Positions 52,191 through 60,449 of a stretch of DNA of 64,000 nt are shown one piece after another. The stretch covers positions 62,001-126,000 of the forward strand of contig JAFXUK010000022.1 in NCBI GenBank assembly GCA_017525015.1, read 5' to 3'. Numbering within the stretch: position 1 is the stretch's first letter; every line of letters begins with the position of its first letter. A program made the position numbers and the translations under genes. This DNA comes from Bacilli bacterium. Its GTDB lineage: Bacteria > Bacillota > Bacilli > RF39 > UBA660. The notes under the pieces are model-generated. The model made no database searches, was not told the DNA's origin, and saw only the letters and a list, made by a program, of their open reading frames with translations.

Positions 52191-52685
52191 CTATATTTCC
52201 ATTTCTTTAATTACATAATCATATTTTTCATATTTATACTTTTTTCCACAAGTTGGACAATAACCTGTAGTTTTTAAATCAAATGATGTTCCGCATCCTT
52301 CACATGTAATAAATGTTCTCTCAGGAGCATCTTTATCTTTTACAAGTAATACTTTAGTAGAATAAAGACTTCTCTTCTCATTAGATCCACCAATTACTTT
52401 ATTGTCTTTTAAAACATATTTTAAATTCTTACAATTACAAATTGTTTCAATATAATGTTTATCAGAATCATCAAATTCACGATTAACTTGTAATTCTACA
52501 TGAACTTCTTCAATACATACCTTTTGTCCTAATTTACGATCATTTTCTATATCACGAATTAATTTCTTATATAAATCATCAGTCATAAAATGACGAACTG
52601 TATGTAATTCATTATTACTATATGCATATAATATTTTTTTGATTATATGTGCTTCTCTCATTAATAACATATCTTGATTATTCAT
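52191..52685 (-). CDS. TIM44-like domain protein with zinc ribbon
   Basis: 164 residues from ATG 52685 (GGGTG six bases upstream; two earlier starts overlap that site). An N-terminal helical segment (EAHIIKKILYAYSNNELHTVRHFMTDDLYKKL, read as the TIM44-like entry), then a beta part (VHVELQVNREFDD), and a C-terminal zinc ribbon CEGCGTSF ... YCPTCGKKYKY. Shares layout with the protein encoded next (51286-52188). Cytoplasmic; function unknown. Confidence 0.6.
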   Translation of the reverse strand: MNNQDMLLMREAHIIKKILYAYSNNELHTVRHFMTDDLYKKLIRDIENDRKLGQKVCIEEVHVELQVNREFDDSDKHYIETICNCKNLKYVLKDNKVIGGSNEKRSLYSTKVLLVKDKDAPERTFITCEGCGTSFDLKTTGYCPTCGKKYKYEKYDYVIKEMEI

Positions 52686-52695
52686 ACTCATCACC

Positions 52696-54111
52696 CTAAT
52701 TATTAACTCTTTGTGTAACCATTGTTGTACAATTATCTATTTTCTTTATTTGATATCCATTCTCTTTACAATAATGAATAATATCACGAATTGCATCTCT
52801 AGTATAAGGTTTAATATCATGCATTAAAACCATATTAACACGATCTTTTCTAAGACTATAAACAACATTTCTATATACTTGTTTAGGATCAGTTGTATTA
52901 CCTGCGTCTCCAGAAGAAACATTCCAGTCATAATACTTATATCCTCTATTTAATACTTCTTTAGAAAGTCTAGACATAATTCCAAATGAATATCTTCTAC
53001 TTACTGTATTACTTGCTCCTCCAGGGAATCTTATAAATTTAGAGTCATATCCAGTAATTCTTTGTACTCTATCATGTATTGCTTGTAAATCATTGAAAAA
53101 AGCCTGATCAGATGAATATATCTTTGCATAATCATGTGTTTGTGAATGAAGTGCTACAGTATGTCCTTCATCAAACTCTCTCTTAATTAATTCATCAGGT
53201 CCATATCCAGTTACAAAGAAAGTTGCTTTAACTCCCTCTTCTTTTAAGATATCAAGGATTACATTAGTAGTGCCTTCATTTGGGCCATCATCAAATGTTA
53301 AATAAACAGTCCCAACAACATCCCCACTACTTACTTTAACAGTACGATTAGCTTCTCCTTCATTTCCTGCTTCATCTTTAACTTTATAAGTAATTTTATA
53401 GTCTCCTGCTAAACTATTATCAACAGTTCCTTCTACTACTACTTTACTAGTTAAATCTTTATCACAATTATCTTCTGCTTTATATCCAGGATCTTTATAT
53501 ACATCATTAGTACAAATATAAACAGTTTCAGTACCAGTTAATGTAATTACTGGTTTTTCTTTATCTTCATATAATATCTTTTTAGTAATACTCTTTTTAT
53601 TACCATTACTATCTTTTACAGAGTAAGTAACCATATCTTCTTTTTTAGATATTTCTCCCTTTACTTTATCTGTTAAATCTCCATCATAATTATCAGTAGC
53701 TTCTACTTTTTCAATTTCATACTTAGTTCCAGGACAAACATAAATATCATCTTTATTAATCTTTAATTTAGGTTTAGTAGTATCACTTACTTCTACAGTT
53801 CTCACTACTTTTCTTTTAAATATTCCAGAACCAACTGTATAAGTAACTTGATATTCTCCTAACTTATCAGTATTTACTTTTCCTTTTACTTTAACTTCTT
53901 TTGTAAGATTCTTTCCAAGATGATTTGCTTTATATCCTGCTTCAGAATACTTTTCTTTGTATTCAACTACTATTTTTTTACCACCTTTTAATTCAATTTG
54001 TGGAAGTAAAACTAGATGTATAAAAAATGCAATCACAAAAAAGGCAATAACAAAAATGCCTCCTATTAAAAGTGGTTTAGTAATACCTATCTTACGAAAA
54101 AACTTTCTCAT
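52696..54111 (-). CDS. Polysaccharide deacetylase with Ig-like repeats
   Basis: 471 residues. One membrane helix (LLIGGIFVIAFFVIAFFIHLV), three Ig-like (DUF5011-type) modules (~35-110, 112-185, 187-262; EKYSEAGYKANHLGKNLTKE, YKDPGYKAEDNCDKDL), then a NodB deacetylase: TFDDGPN (catalytic Asp pair), HSQTHDY (metal His), RFPGG and VLMHD. Such enzymes de-N-acetylate peptidoglycan or other glycans outside the cell. First gene of an operon with the two TIM44/zinc-ribbon proteins. Confidence 0.92.
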   Translation of the reverse strand: MRKFFRKIGITKPLLIGGIFVIAFFVIAFFIHLVLLPQIELKGGKKIVVEYKEKYSEAGYKANHLGKNLTKEVKVKGKVNTDKLGEYQVTYTVGSGIFKRKVVRTVEVSDTTKPKLKINKDDIYVCPGTKYEIEKVEATDNYDGDLTDKVKGEISKKEDMVTYSVKDSNGNKKSITKKILYEDKEKPVITLTGTETVYICTNDVYKDPGYKAEDNCDKDLTSKVVVEGTVDNSLAGDYKITYKVKDEAGNEGEANRTVKVSSGDVVGTVYLTFDDGPNEGTTNVILDILKEEGVKATFFVTGYGPDELIKREFDEGHTVALHSQTHDYAKIYSSDQAFFNDLQAIHDRVQRITGYDSKFIRFPGGASNTVSRRYSFGIMSRLSKEVLNRGYKYYDWNVSSGDAGNTTDPKQVYRNVVYSLRKDRVNMVLMHDIKPYTRDAIRDIIHYCKENGYQIKKIDNCTTMVTQRVNN

Positions 54112-54136
54112 ACGACCATCTCACTACTCTTCTTAT

Positions 54137-54165
54137 ATTATATATGAGAAATCATTTTTTGTAAA
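54137..54165 (-). promoter_or_regulatory. Promoter of the deacetylase operon
   Basis: TTTACA (54160-54165), 17-base spacer, TATAAT (54137-54142) on the minus strand. Confidence 0.6.
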
Positions 54166-54168
54166 TTC

Positions 54169-54852
54169 TTATAACTGATTATTTTTAAGGAACTCTCTTA
54201 AGAGTTTTGTAAGAGCTCTCTTCTCTATTCTAGATACATAACTTCTACTAATTCCTAGTCTTTTAGATATATGTTTTTGAGTATATTCTTCTCTATCACC
54301 CAAACCATATCTAGCATTTATTATTTCTCTTTCTCTGGAAGTTAGTACATGCATATATTCTTTTAATAATTTTAAATGATCTTTCAATTGAAGATCATCA
54401 GAAAAATCAACATCATCTACTTTTAATACATCTAGTATCTCTATTGGATTACCATCTTTATCATACCCTACCGCATCATGAATAGATACATCATTCAAAT
54501 ACTTATTATTCTTCCGAAAGTACATTAGTATTTCATTTTCTATACATCTAGCACAATATGTAGTAATACGAACATTATGATTAGGTTTATAAGTATCTAC
54601 TCCTTTTATTAAACCAATAGTCCCAATACTTATTAAATCATCCATATCTCCTTCTTTTTTATCATACTTTTTAACTATATGTGCAACTAGTCTTAAGTTA
54701 TGTTCAATTAACTTACTACGACTCAAAGGATTAGTATCTTTATCATAAATACAAGCCTCTTCTTCCTCTTTTGATAAAGGTTCTAAAAATGCATCTACTG
54801 AGTAACTCCCAGTAAAAGAAAATAAACTTCTAATTAATTCTAAAAAAAACAT
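54169..54852 (-). CDS. sigK: Sporulation sigma factor, sigma-K type
   Basis: 227 residues. Region 2 shows LIEHNLRLVAHIVKKYDKK, DLISIGTIGLIKGVDTYKP and YCARCIENEILMYFRK; the -35-binding helix is RLGISRSYVSRIEKRALTKL. These match sigma-K/sigma-E of Bacillota, and the hydrophobic N-terminus (MFFLELIRSLFSFTG) resembles the pro-sigma-K leader that is cut by the SpoIVFB protease. The gene is intact, not split by a skin-like element. The ATG is inside the hairpin at 54849-54875 and the T tract forms codons 2-4. GGTG lies in the loop-side of the hairpin. Directs late mother-cell genes in spore formers. Confidence 0.87.
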   Translation of the reverse strand: MFFLELIRSLFSFTGSYSVDAFLEPLSKEEEEACIYDKDTNPLSRSKLIEHNLRLVAHIVKKYDKKEGDMDDLISIGTIGLIKGVDTYKPNHNVRITTYCARCIENEILMYFRKNNKYLNDVSIHDAVGYDKDGNPIEILDVLKVDDVDFSDDLQLKDHLKLLKEYMHVLTSREREIINARYGLGDREEYTQKHISKRLGISRSYVSRIEKRALTKLLREFLKNNQL

Positions 54853-54875
54853 ATAATCACCATTAGATTATATGT
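54842..54875 (-). terminator. Hairpin that ends the flippase gene and covers the sigK start
   Basis: ACATATAATC, seven-base loop (with GGT of the ribosome-binding site), GATTATATGT, then eight Ts. The ATG of sigK is part of the stem and the T tract is coding. Confidence 0.7.
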
Positions 54876-54881
54876 TTTTAA

Positions 54882-56288
54882 TTAATGTTTTATTTTGTTT
54901 TTTATTGTAAGAAAACTATCTCTTAAAAAAGTCTTATTAGATACTACTGCATAAATACATACAATTACTAAACTAATAATATTTGTATATAAATGATTGT
55001 AATAGTATAAAACAATTGCAAAAGTAAATATTAAGAAACTCTTTATAAAGAATCCATTTTCATATTTAATTTTTACATATTTCTTTAAATCAATATGTCT
55101 ATATAAAACCATTGCAAAATAAGATATTGTAGTTGATATTGCTGCTGCATATAAACCAATATATTTAATGAAAATAATATTAATTAAAATATTGATTATT
55201 GCACCCATTATTGTAGTACTAGCAACTTGTTTACTCATTTTCTTTGCTAAATATATTTGACTATATAAACATATTGCTACATTAAATACAGTAGCTAGTA
55301 CTAAAGGTGGAATATAATCATATGCACCATTATATTTAGAATTAATCATAAGTGGAAATACAAAAGGCATACAAGCAATCATTCCTACTCCTAAAGCAAC
55401 AAATAACTTCATAATAGTATTTGCTATATCAGAGAAGAATTCATCTCTATCTGGACTATTAATATGAAGAGATGCACTCTCACTCCAACTTAAATTAAAT
55501 ATTCCAGTTAAACTAGATATAATTGTTGGGAACTTATTACTAATTGCATAAATACCATTTAAACCGGCTCCTAAGATCCATGAAATAATAGTTCTATCAC
55601 TAACATTAACAATCCACCAACTAATTCCATTTGGAACTAAAGGTATAGAGTATTTATACATTTCTTTAAGTAATTTTTTATCAACTAATTTAAAGTCAAT
55701 TTTAGGTAATAGTTTTAATCTAATAAATAAGTATAATGCACAAATAAAATTAGCTAAAGCCATTGATATAATCATACCTTCAGCTTGCATACCACAAAAT
55801 ACTATTAAGAAAATATTACTACATACAGTTGTAAGTCCTGTTAAAATACAACTAATTGAAAAGTCTAATGTTTGACCAAAACCTCTCGCAATTTGTAAGA
55901 AATTTCCAGATAAAACACAAACTATTACATCTATCCAAATAATAAATCTAAATGGAATAGATACAAAACTTGTAATTATAAAATACAAAATAGTAAATAA
56001 AGTTAAACTAATCGATAATACATAAAAATTATTACTAACTAAAGTCTTAATATCATTATCTTTTCCTCTAGAATCAATGATAAATCTAAATATACTCATC
56101 TCTAACTCTAAAGTAATAATTGGTACAAATAATGTTACATAAGTCTGAATTAAATCAACAATACCATACTCTTCAGTTGCTAAATAAGCAGTATATAAAG
56201 GTAATAAGAAAAATGATATTAATTGAGTACAAACTTTACCAAAGAAAATAATAATAGTTGTTTTAGCAAACTGTTTTTTCTTGTTCAT
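54882..56288 (-). CDS. Polysaccharide flippase (MATE/Wzx-like, MOP superfamily)
   Basis: 468 residues, about 12-14 membrane segments. Typical opening KTTIIIFFGKVCTQLISFFLLPLYT, and the loop SIPLVPNGISWWIVNVSDRTIIS found in oligosaccharide flippases. It would turn lipid-linked sugars to the outside. It overlaps VanZ by 26 bases and shares its message; the end forms a hairpin with the sigK start. No glycosyltransferase is next to it, so the substrate is unknown. Confidence 0.87.
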   Translation of the reverse strand: MNKKKQFAKTTIIIFFGKVCTQLISFFLLPLYTAYLATEEYGIVDLIQTYVTLFVPIITLELEMSIFRFIIDSRGKDNDIKTLVSNNFYVLSISLTLFTILYFIITSFVSIPFRFIIWIDVIVCVLSGNFLQIARGFGQTLDFSISCILTGLTTVCSNIFLIVFCGMQAEGMIISMALANFICALYLFIRLKLLPKIDFKLVDKKLLKEMYKYSIPLVPNGISWWIVNVSDRTIISWILGAGLNGIYAISNKFPTIISSLTGIFNLSWSESASLHINSPDRDEFFSDIANTIMKLFVALGVGMIACMPFVFPLMINSKYNGAYDYIPPLVLATVFNVAICLYSQIYLAKKMSKQVASTTIMGAIINILINIIFIKYIGLYAAAISTTISYFAMVLYRHIDLKKYVKIKYENGFFIKSFLIFTFAIVLYYYNHLYTNIISLVIVCIYAVVSNKTFLRDSFLTIKNKIKH

Positions 56289-56739
56289 ATTTCCTCCTTA
56301 TAAGGTAAATAAAGTAATAGAAATAAGTACCAAATAAAGCACCTAAACTATCAATTCCTACATCTATTATACTACCACTTCTTCCAACTACAAACAATTG
56401 ATGTATTTCATCACTACAAGCATATAATATTGAAAGAAGTAGCGATATTAGAATAATCTTAGTATTTAAATCTTTATATTCTTTAAATAAACTAAGTACT
56501 AAAAATCCTAAAACAAAATATATAAAGAAATGTGCTCCTTTTCTAACTAGTACTACATATTCATCTATTTTTTTCTGTCTCTCTACTCCACTTAAACTTC
56601 TACCTGCAAGTACTTCTGCAATAGATACAATTATAAAATTACTTTTCTTATCTGATTCATCTGCAGGATCATTAGAAAACATAAATATTTGTACCATACA
56701 AAGAATTACAAGTATCCATTTTATAATTTTAAGGATCAT
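56263..56739 (-). CDS. VanZ family membrane protein
   Basis: 158 residues, four membrane helices. Family signs: FMFSNDPADESDKKS, VRKGAHFFIYFVLGFL, ACSDEIHQLFVVGRSGSIIDVGID. VanZ-like proteins are linked to lipid II-binding antibiotic tolerance and envelope processes; the function here is unproven. GAGGTG precedes the ATG; only the murE terminator separates it from murE, so expression may partly depend on read-through. Confidence 0.88.
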   Translation of the reverse strand: MILKIIKWILVILCMVQIFMFSNDPADESDKKSNFIIVSIAEVLAGRSLSGVERQKKIDEYVVLVRKGAHFFIYFVLGFLVLSLFKEYKDLNTKIILISLLLSILYACSDEIHQLFVVGRSGSIIDVGIDSLGALFGTYFYYFIYLIRRKYEQEKTVC

Positions 56740-56754
56740 AACTTCACCTCTTAA

Positions 56755-56778
56755 AAATAGTCACCAAAGTGACTATTT
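56755..56778 (-). terminator. Terminator of murE
   Basis: AAATAGTCAC, loop of four, GTGACTATTT followed by a T-rich stretch on the minus strand; overlaps the stop codon. Confidence 0.75.
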
Positions 56779-58206
56779 CTCTTCTCTATTTTTAACCGCA
56801 TTATATGCTTCTTCAATATCATTAAAGTAAATCGTCTCAGTCTTTAACTTTTCATAAGTTTCATTACCCTTACCTAATATTAAAACCATATCTCCATCAT
56901 TTGCCATATCAATAGCTTTTTGAATTGCTTCTCTACGATCAATTACTATTTCATAATTATCATGAGTATCTTTAAGTTCTGCAATAATATCTTCACAAAT
57001 TTTCATTGGGTCCTCACTTCTCGGATCTTCATAACAGAATATTGCATAACTAGCATTTTCAACTACTACGTTACCAACTTTAGGTCTTTTTAAATAATCT
57101 CTTTCTCCTGCTTGTCCAATAACTACAATACTTCTATTAATATCTAAAGTATGAACAAAGTTTAATAGTTTTGTAATACCATTAGGAGTATGAGCATAAT
57201 CAACCATTACATAGTATGGAGTATTTGTCTTTAATAATTCTAATCTTCCACTAACTTTTACTTCAGGTAAACGATTAATTAAATCATCCCAAGAAAAGTC
57301 TAAAGCTAAACAGCAAAGTAAAGCACAAGCAAGATTATATACATTAAAGTCTCCCATTAAAGGACTAGTAACATGTTTTTCTTCTCCTAAATAATTAAAT
57401 ACTATATCAGTATGATCAGGATATAATTTAAATGATTTAATTTGAAGAGTATTATCTTCTCCTACTCCATAAGTAACAATTTTTCCATTACATGCTTCCT
57501 TACATTGTTCAAAATATGGATCATCATGATTAAGTACACAAGTACCTTCTTTTTTAGTTTGTCTAAATAAATTTAATTTAGAATCTAAATAATTTTCAAA
57601 AGATCCATGAATATTTAAATGTTCAGAAGTAATATTAGTAATTGCACTAACATCAAATTCCATTGCTGTAAGTCTTCCTCTAAAGAAAGCTTCACTTGAT
57701 GTTTCAATTGCAGCATATCTACATTCATAATCTACAAACTCTGATAAATATCTATATAAGTTATGAGCATCAGGAGTAGTATTTGGATTATCTCCCTGAA
57801 ACTTCAAACAACTTCTACCATTAGTTCCAATATATCCACAAATATCACTACCTAACATAGTCTGAATAATTGTAGTAGTACTAGTTTTACCATCAGTACC
57901 AGTAACTCCAATCATTGTAAGTTCACGATCTGGATAATCATAGAATCTTTGACATAGAAAAGGTAATTCTTTATTTGTATCTTCAATTTTAATAATAGGA
58001 ACACTCTTTTCACCTACATCTTTTGATACTACACAAGCTACTGCTCCTCTTGCTATCGCATCATCTATAAAATCATGTCTATCTGCAGTAACTCCTTTAG
58101 TACAAACAAAAAGATCTCCCTCTTCACATTCTTTTGAATTAATTTTTATATTTTTAATTTCAGTGTCATAAGAACACTCTGGAAATAACTCATTAAGTTT
58201 TTTCAC
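56773..58206 (-). CDS. murE: UDP-MurNAc-tripeptide synthetase MurE
   Basis: About 477 residues. ATP loop MIGVTGTDGKTSTTTIIQ, NITSEHLNIHG, carbamylated-lysine region SKLNLFRQTKKEG, and VMVDYAHTPNG. The amino-acid selectivity motif reads EDPRSEDP. The Arg of the DAP-type DNPR motif is kept, but Asn is replaced by Asp and the first Asp by Glu. The late GKGHE motif reads GKGNE. It adds the third residue (DAP or Lys; DAP slightly favoured) to UDP-MurNAc-L-Ala-D-Glu. The start is most likely GTG 58206, five bases after AGGTGA; the ATG two codons upstream sits in that site. Confidence 0.9.
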   Translation of the reverse strand: MKKLNELFPECSYDTEIKNIKINSKECEEGDLFVCTKGVTADRHDFIDDAIARGAVACVVSKDVGEKSVPIIKIEDTNKELPFLCQRFYDYPDRELTMIGVTGTDGKTSTTTIIQTMLGSDICGYIGTNGRSCLKFQGDNPNTTPDAHNLYRYLSEFVDYECRYAAIETSSEAFFRGRLTAMEFDVSAITNITSEHLNIHGSFENYLDSKLNLFRQTKKEGTCVLNHDDPYFEQCKEACNGKIVTYGVGEDNTLQIKSFKLYPDHTDIVFNYLGEEKHVTSPLMGDFNVYNLACALLCCLALDFSWDDLINRLPEVKVSGRLELLKTNTPYYVMVDYAHTPNGITKLLNFVHTLDINRSIVVIGQAGERDYLKRPKVGNVVVENASYAIFCYEDPRSEDPMKICEDIIAELKDTHDNYEIVIDRREAIQKAIDMANDGDMVLILGKGNETYEKLKTETIYFNDIEEAYNAVKNREEK

Positions 58207-58224
58207 ATACATCACCTATGCTTT

Positions 58225-58230
58225 ATTATA
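58225..58230 (-). promoter_or_regulatory. -10 element for murE
   Basis: TATAAT on the minus strand, 19 bases before the GTG start, preceded by TG. Confidence 0.5.
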
Positions 58231-58262
58231 CAGTAAATATAAGACAAATTAAAGGTTTTTTC

Positions 58263-58291
58263 TTGAAGCAAAAGGATATTTACGTTAAAAT
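58263..58291 (+). promoter_or_regulatory. Promoter of the arginase-like gene
   Basis: TTGAAG (58263-58268), 17-base spacer, TAAAAT (58286-58291); the start follows after GGTGAT. Confidence 0.6.
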
Positions 58292-58306
58292 GATTATGGT
58301 GATTAT

Positions 58307-59212
58307 ATGAGAACAATGATATTTGGAGCAGGATCTGATTTAGGTGTTCATATTGATGGAGCAAGTTTAGGTCCTAAACAATTAATGAACGATATAAGTA
58401 CTTTCTATAAAGGAGAAAGTATGTTATTCCAACAAGATGCCAATATTATTAAAAGTAGAAATTTTGGTGATCGTCGTAAAAATGAATATGAAGTAGAAAA
58501 ATTTAATACTGAGTTATATAAAAATATTGTTAGTAAAATAAAAGAAGAATACTTCCCAATATTAATTGGAGGAGATCATTCAGTCGCAATCGCATCTGCT
58601 CTTGCATCATGCAAAGTAAATATTGATGTAGGAATAATTTGGATAGATGCTCATACTGATTACAATACTTTTGAAACAACAATAACAGGAAATATTCATG
58701 GATTACCTTTAGCTGCTATTACAGGATATAAATGTAATGAATTAAGATATTATCATGATGGTAAAGTAATTCAACCATCTCGTACAGTAATAGTTGGTGC
58801 TAGAAGTATAGATGATGCAGAAAAAGATAATTTAAGATATGCTGGTGTTACAGTATTCTCAACTCAAGATATAAAAGAAAAAGGAATAGATGCTGTAATG
58901 GATGAAGCCTTTAAAATAGCTGGATATAAAACTAAAGGTGTACATGTAAGTTATGATATTGACGTAATTGATCCATATACTGCTCCAGGAGTTTCAATTC
59001 CTGAGTATGATGGAATATCTGAAGAAGAAGCAATGAAGATTAATGAATACTTAGTAAAACATATAAATGAAATCTTATCATTTGATCTTGTTGAATTTAA
59101 TCCATTAAGAGATCAAGATAGAAGAACTGAACAAATTGCCCTAAACATTTTAACTCAAATTATTAATGCAGCTGAGAAGAAAAAGAAATGGGAACAAAAA
59201 ACTTATTATTAA
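58307..59212 (+). CDS. Arginase-family ureohydrolase
   Basis: 301 residues, standard length. The manganese-binding motifs are complete: GGDHSVAIA, WIDAHTDYN (DAHxD), GNIHGLPLA, and SYDIDVIDPYTAPG. The HGLPL form and the N-terminal FGAGSDLGVHIDGASLGP fit arginase better than agmatinase, though formimidoylglutamase cannot be excluded. Cytoplasmic; would cut arginine to ornithine and urea. Transcribed away from murE with its own promoter and terminator; neighbours give no pathway. Confidence 0.85.
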   Translation: MRTMIFGAGSDLGVHIDGASLGPKQLMNDISTFYKGESMLFQQDANIIKSRNFGDRRKNEYEVEKFNTELYKNIVSKIKEEYFPILIGGDHSVAIASALASCKVNIDVGIIWIDAHTDYNTFETTITGNIHGLPLAAITGYKCNELRYYHDGKVIQPSRTVIVGARSIDDAEKDNLRYAGVTVFSTQDIKEKGIDAVMDEAFKIAGYKTKGVHVSYDIDVIDPYTAPGVSIPEYDGISEEEAMKINEYLVKHINEILSFDLVEFNPLRDQDRRTEQIALNILTQIINAAEKKKKWEQKTYY

Positions 59213-59213
59213 A

Positions 59214-59240
59214 GAAAAACAACACTTGTTGTTTTTTTAT
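59214..59240 (+). terminator. Terminator of the arginase-like gene
   Basis: AAAAACAAC, loop ACTT, GTTGTTTTTTT directly after the stop codon. Confidence 0.85.
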
Positions 59241-59249
59241 TTTGCAATA

Positions 59250-59276
59250 AAAAAAGTAAGCATTTGCTTACTTTTA
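59250..59276 (-). terminator. Terminator of ftsZ
   Basis: AAAAGTAAGCA, two-base loop, TGCTTACTTTT with T tract on the minus strand; the convergent terminator is 10 bases away. Confidence 0.85.
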
Positions 59277-60437
59277 ATAATTTCTATTTCTTAAGAATGA
59301 AGGAACTTCATAATCTGCTCCACCAGCAGTATCTCCTTCAGGTTCTTCAGTTAATGTTTCAGGTTGGTAAGAAGTATATTCTTCTCTAGGAATAGATCTT
59401 CTTTGTCCTTGAACTGGATTAGGTTGTGGAATTGGTTGATTAGCTCCATTATTGTATACAGCAGCTTGTTTTTCTTCTTCTTTTTTCTTTTTATCAAAAC
59501 CTGTAGCAATAACAGTAACAATAACCTCATCACTTAAGTTCTCATTAATAACAGAACCAAAGATTGTATTAATATCAGTATTAGCAGCTTGTCTAACAAC
59601 TTCTGCAGCTTGTTCAGCTTCGAATAATGTTAAGTTAACTCCACCAGTAATATTGATAATTGCATCAGTAGCACCTTCAATTGATTGTTCAAGAAGTGGT
59701 GATGAAACAGCTTGTCTAGCAGCTTCTAATGCTCTATCCTCACCCATTCCAATACCGATACCGATAATAGCACGACCAGAGTCTTCCATAATTGCTTTAA
59801 CATCTGCAAAGTCCAAGTTAACAAGTCCAACTACAGCAATTAAGTCTGAGATAGATTGAACTCCTCGACGAAGTACATTATCAACTTCTTTAAATGCTTC
59901 AAGCATTGGAGTTGATTTATCAATAATCTCTCTTAATCTATCATTTGGAATAACGATTAAAGTATCAACATGTTTCTTTAATTCTTCAATTCCAGCAAGT
60001 GCATTATCCATTCTTCTCTTTCCTTCGAATGAGAATGGTTTAGTTACAATAGCAACTGTTAATGCTCCTAAACCTTGTGCAATCTCAGCTACAACAGCAG
60101 CAGCACCAGTTCCAGTACCTCCACCCATTCCAGCTGTGATGAATACCATATCTGCACCACTTAAAGCATCTTCAATTTCCTTTTTAGATTCAACAGCAGA
60201 TTCTCTACCAACTTCAGGTTTACCACCTGCTCCAAGTCCATCTGTTAAAGTTGCTCCAATTTGAATCTTAACATCTGCTTTAGATGAATTTAATACTTGT
60301 AAATCGGTGTTAGCAGCAATAAACTCTACTCCTTTAACACCTGACTCTATCATACGATTAACAGCGTTTCCACCACCGCCACCTAAACCGATGACTTTGA
60401 TCTTCGCTAATTGATCCATTTCTAGTCCGCCTATCAT
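59274..60437 (-). CDS. ftsZ: Cell division GTPase FtsZ
   Basis: 387 residues. GTP-binding [15 protein letters not shown], tubulin signature [19 protein letters not shown], synergy loop [11 protein letters not shown], and the conserved C-terminal tail [13 protein letters not shown] that binds FtsA and other anchors. Forms the Z ring. AGGAGG lies seven bases before the ATG used (MIGGLEMDQ). Follows ftsA with 12 bases between, as in most Bacillota. Confidence 0.98.
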   Translation of the reverse strand: MIGGLEMDQLAKIKVIGLGGGGGNAVNRMIESGVKGVEFIAANTDLQVLNSSKADVKIQIGATLTDGLGAGGKPEVGRESAVESKKEIEDALSGADMVFITAGMGGGTGTGAAAVVAEIAQGLGALTVAIVTKPFSFEGKRRMDNALAGIEELKKHVDTLIVIPNDRLREIIDKSTPMLEAFKEVDNVLRRGVQSISDLIAVVGLVNLDFADVKAIMEDSGRAIIGIGIGMGEDRALEAARQAVSSPLLEQSIEGATDAIINITGGVNLTLFEAEQAAEVVRQAANTDINTIFGSVINENLSDEVIVTVIATGFDKKKKEEEKQAAVYNNGANQPIPQPNPVQGQRRSIPREEYTSYQPETLTEEPEGDTAGGADYEVPSFLRNRNY

Positions 60438-60449
60438 ACTTTTTCCTCC

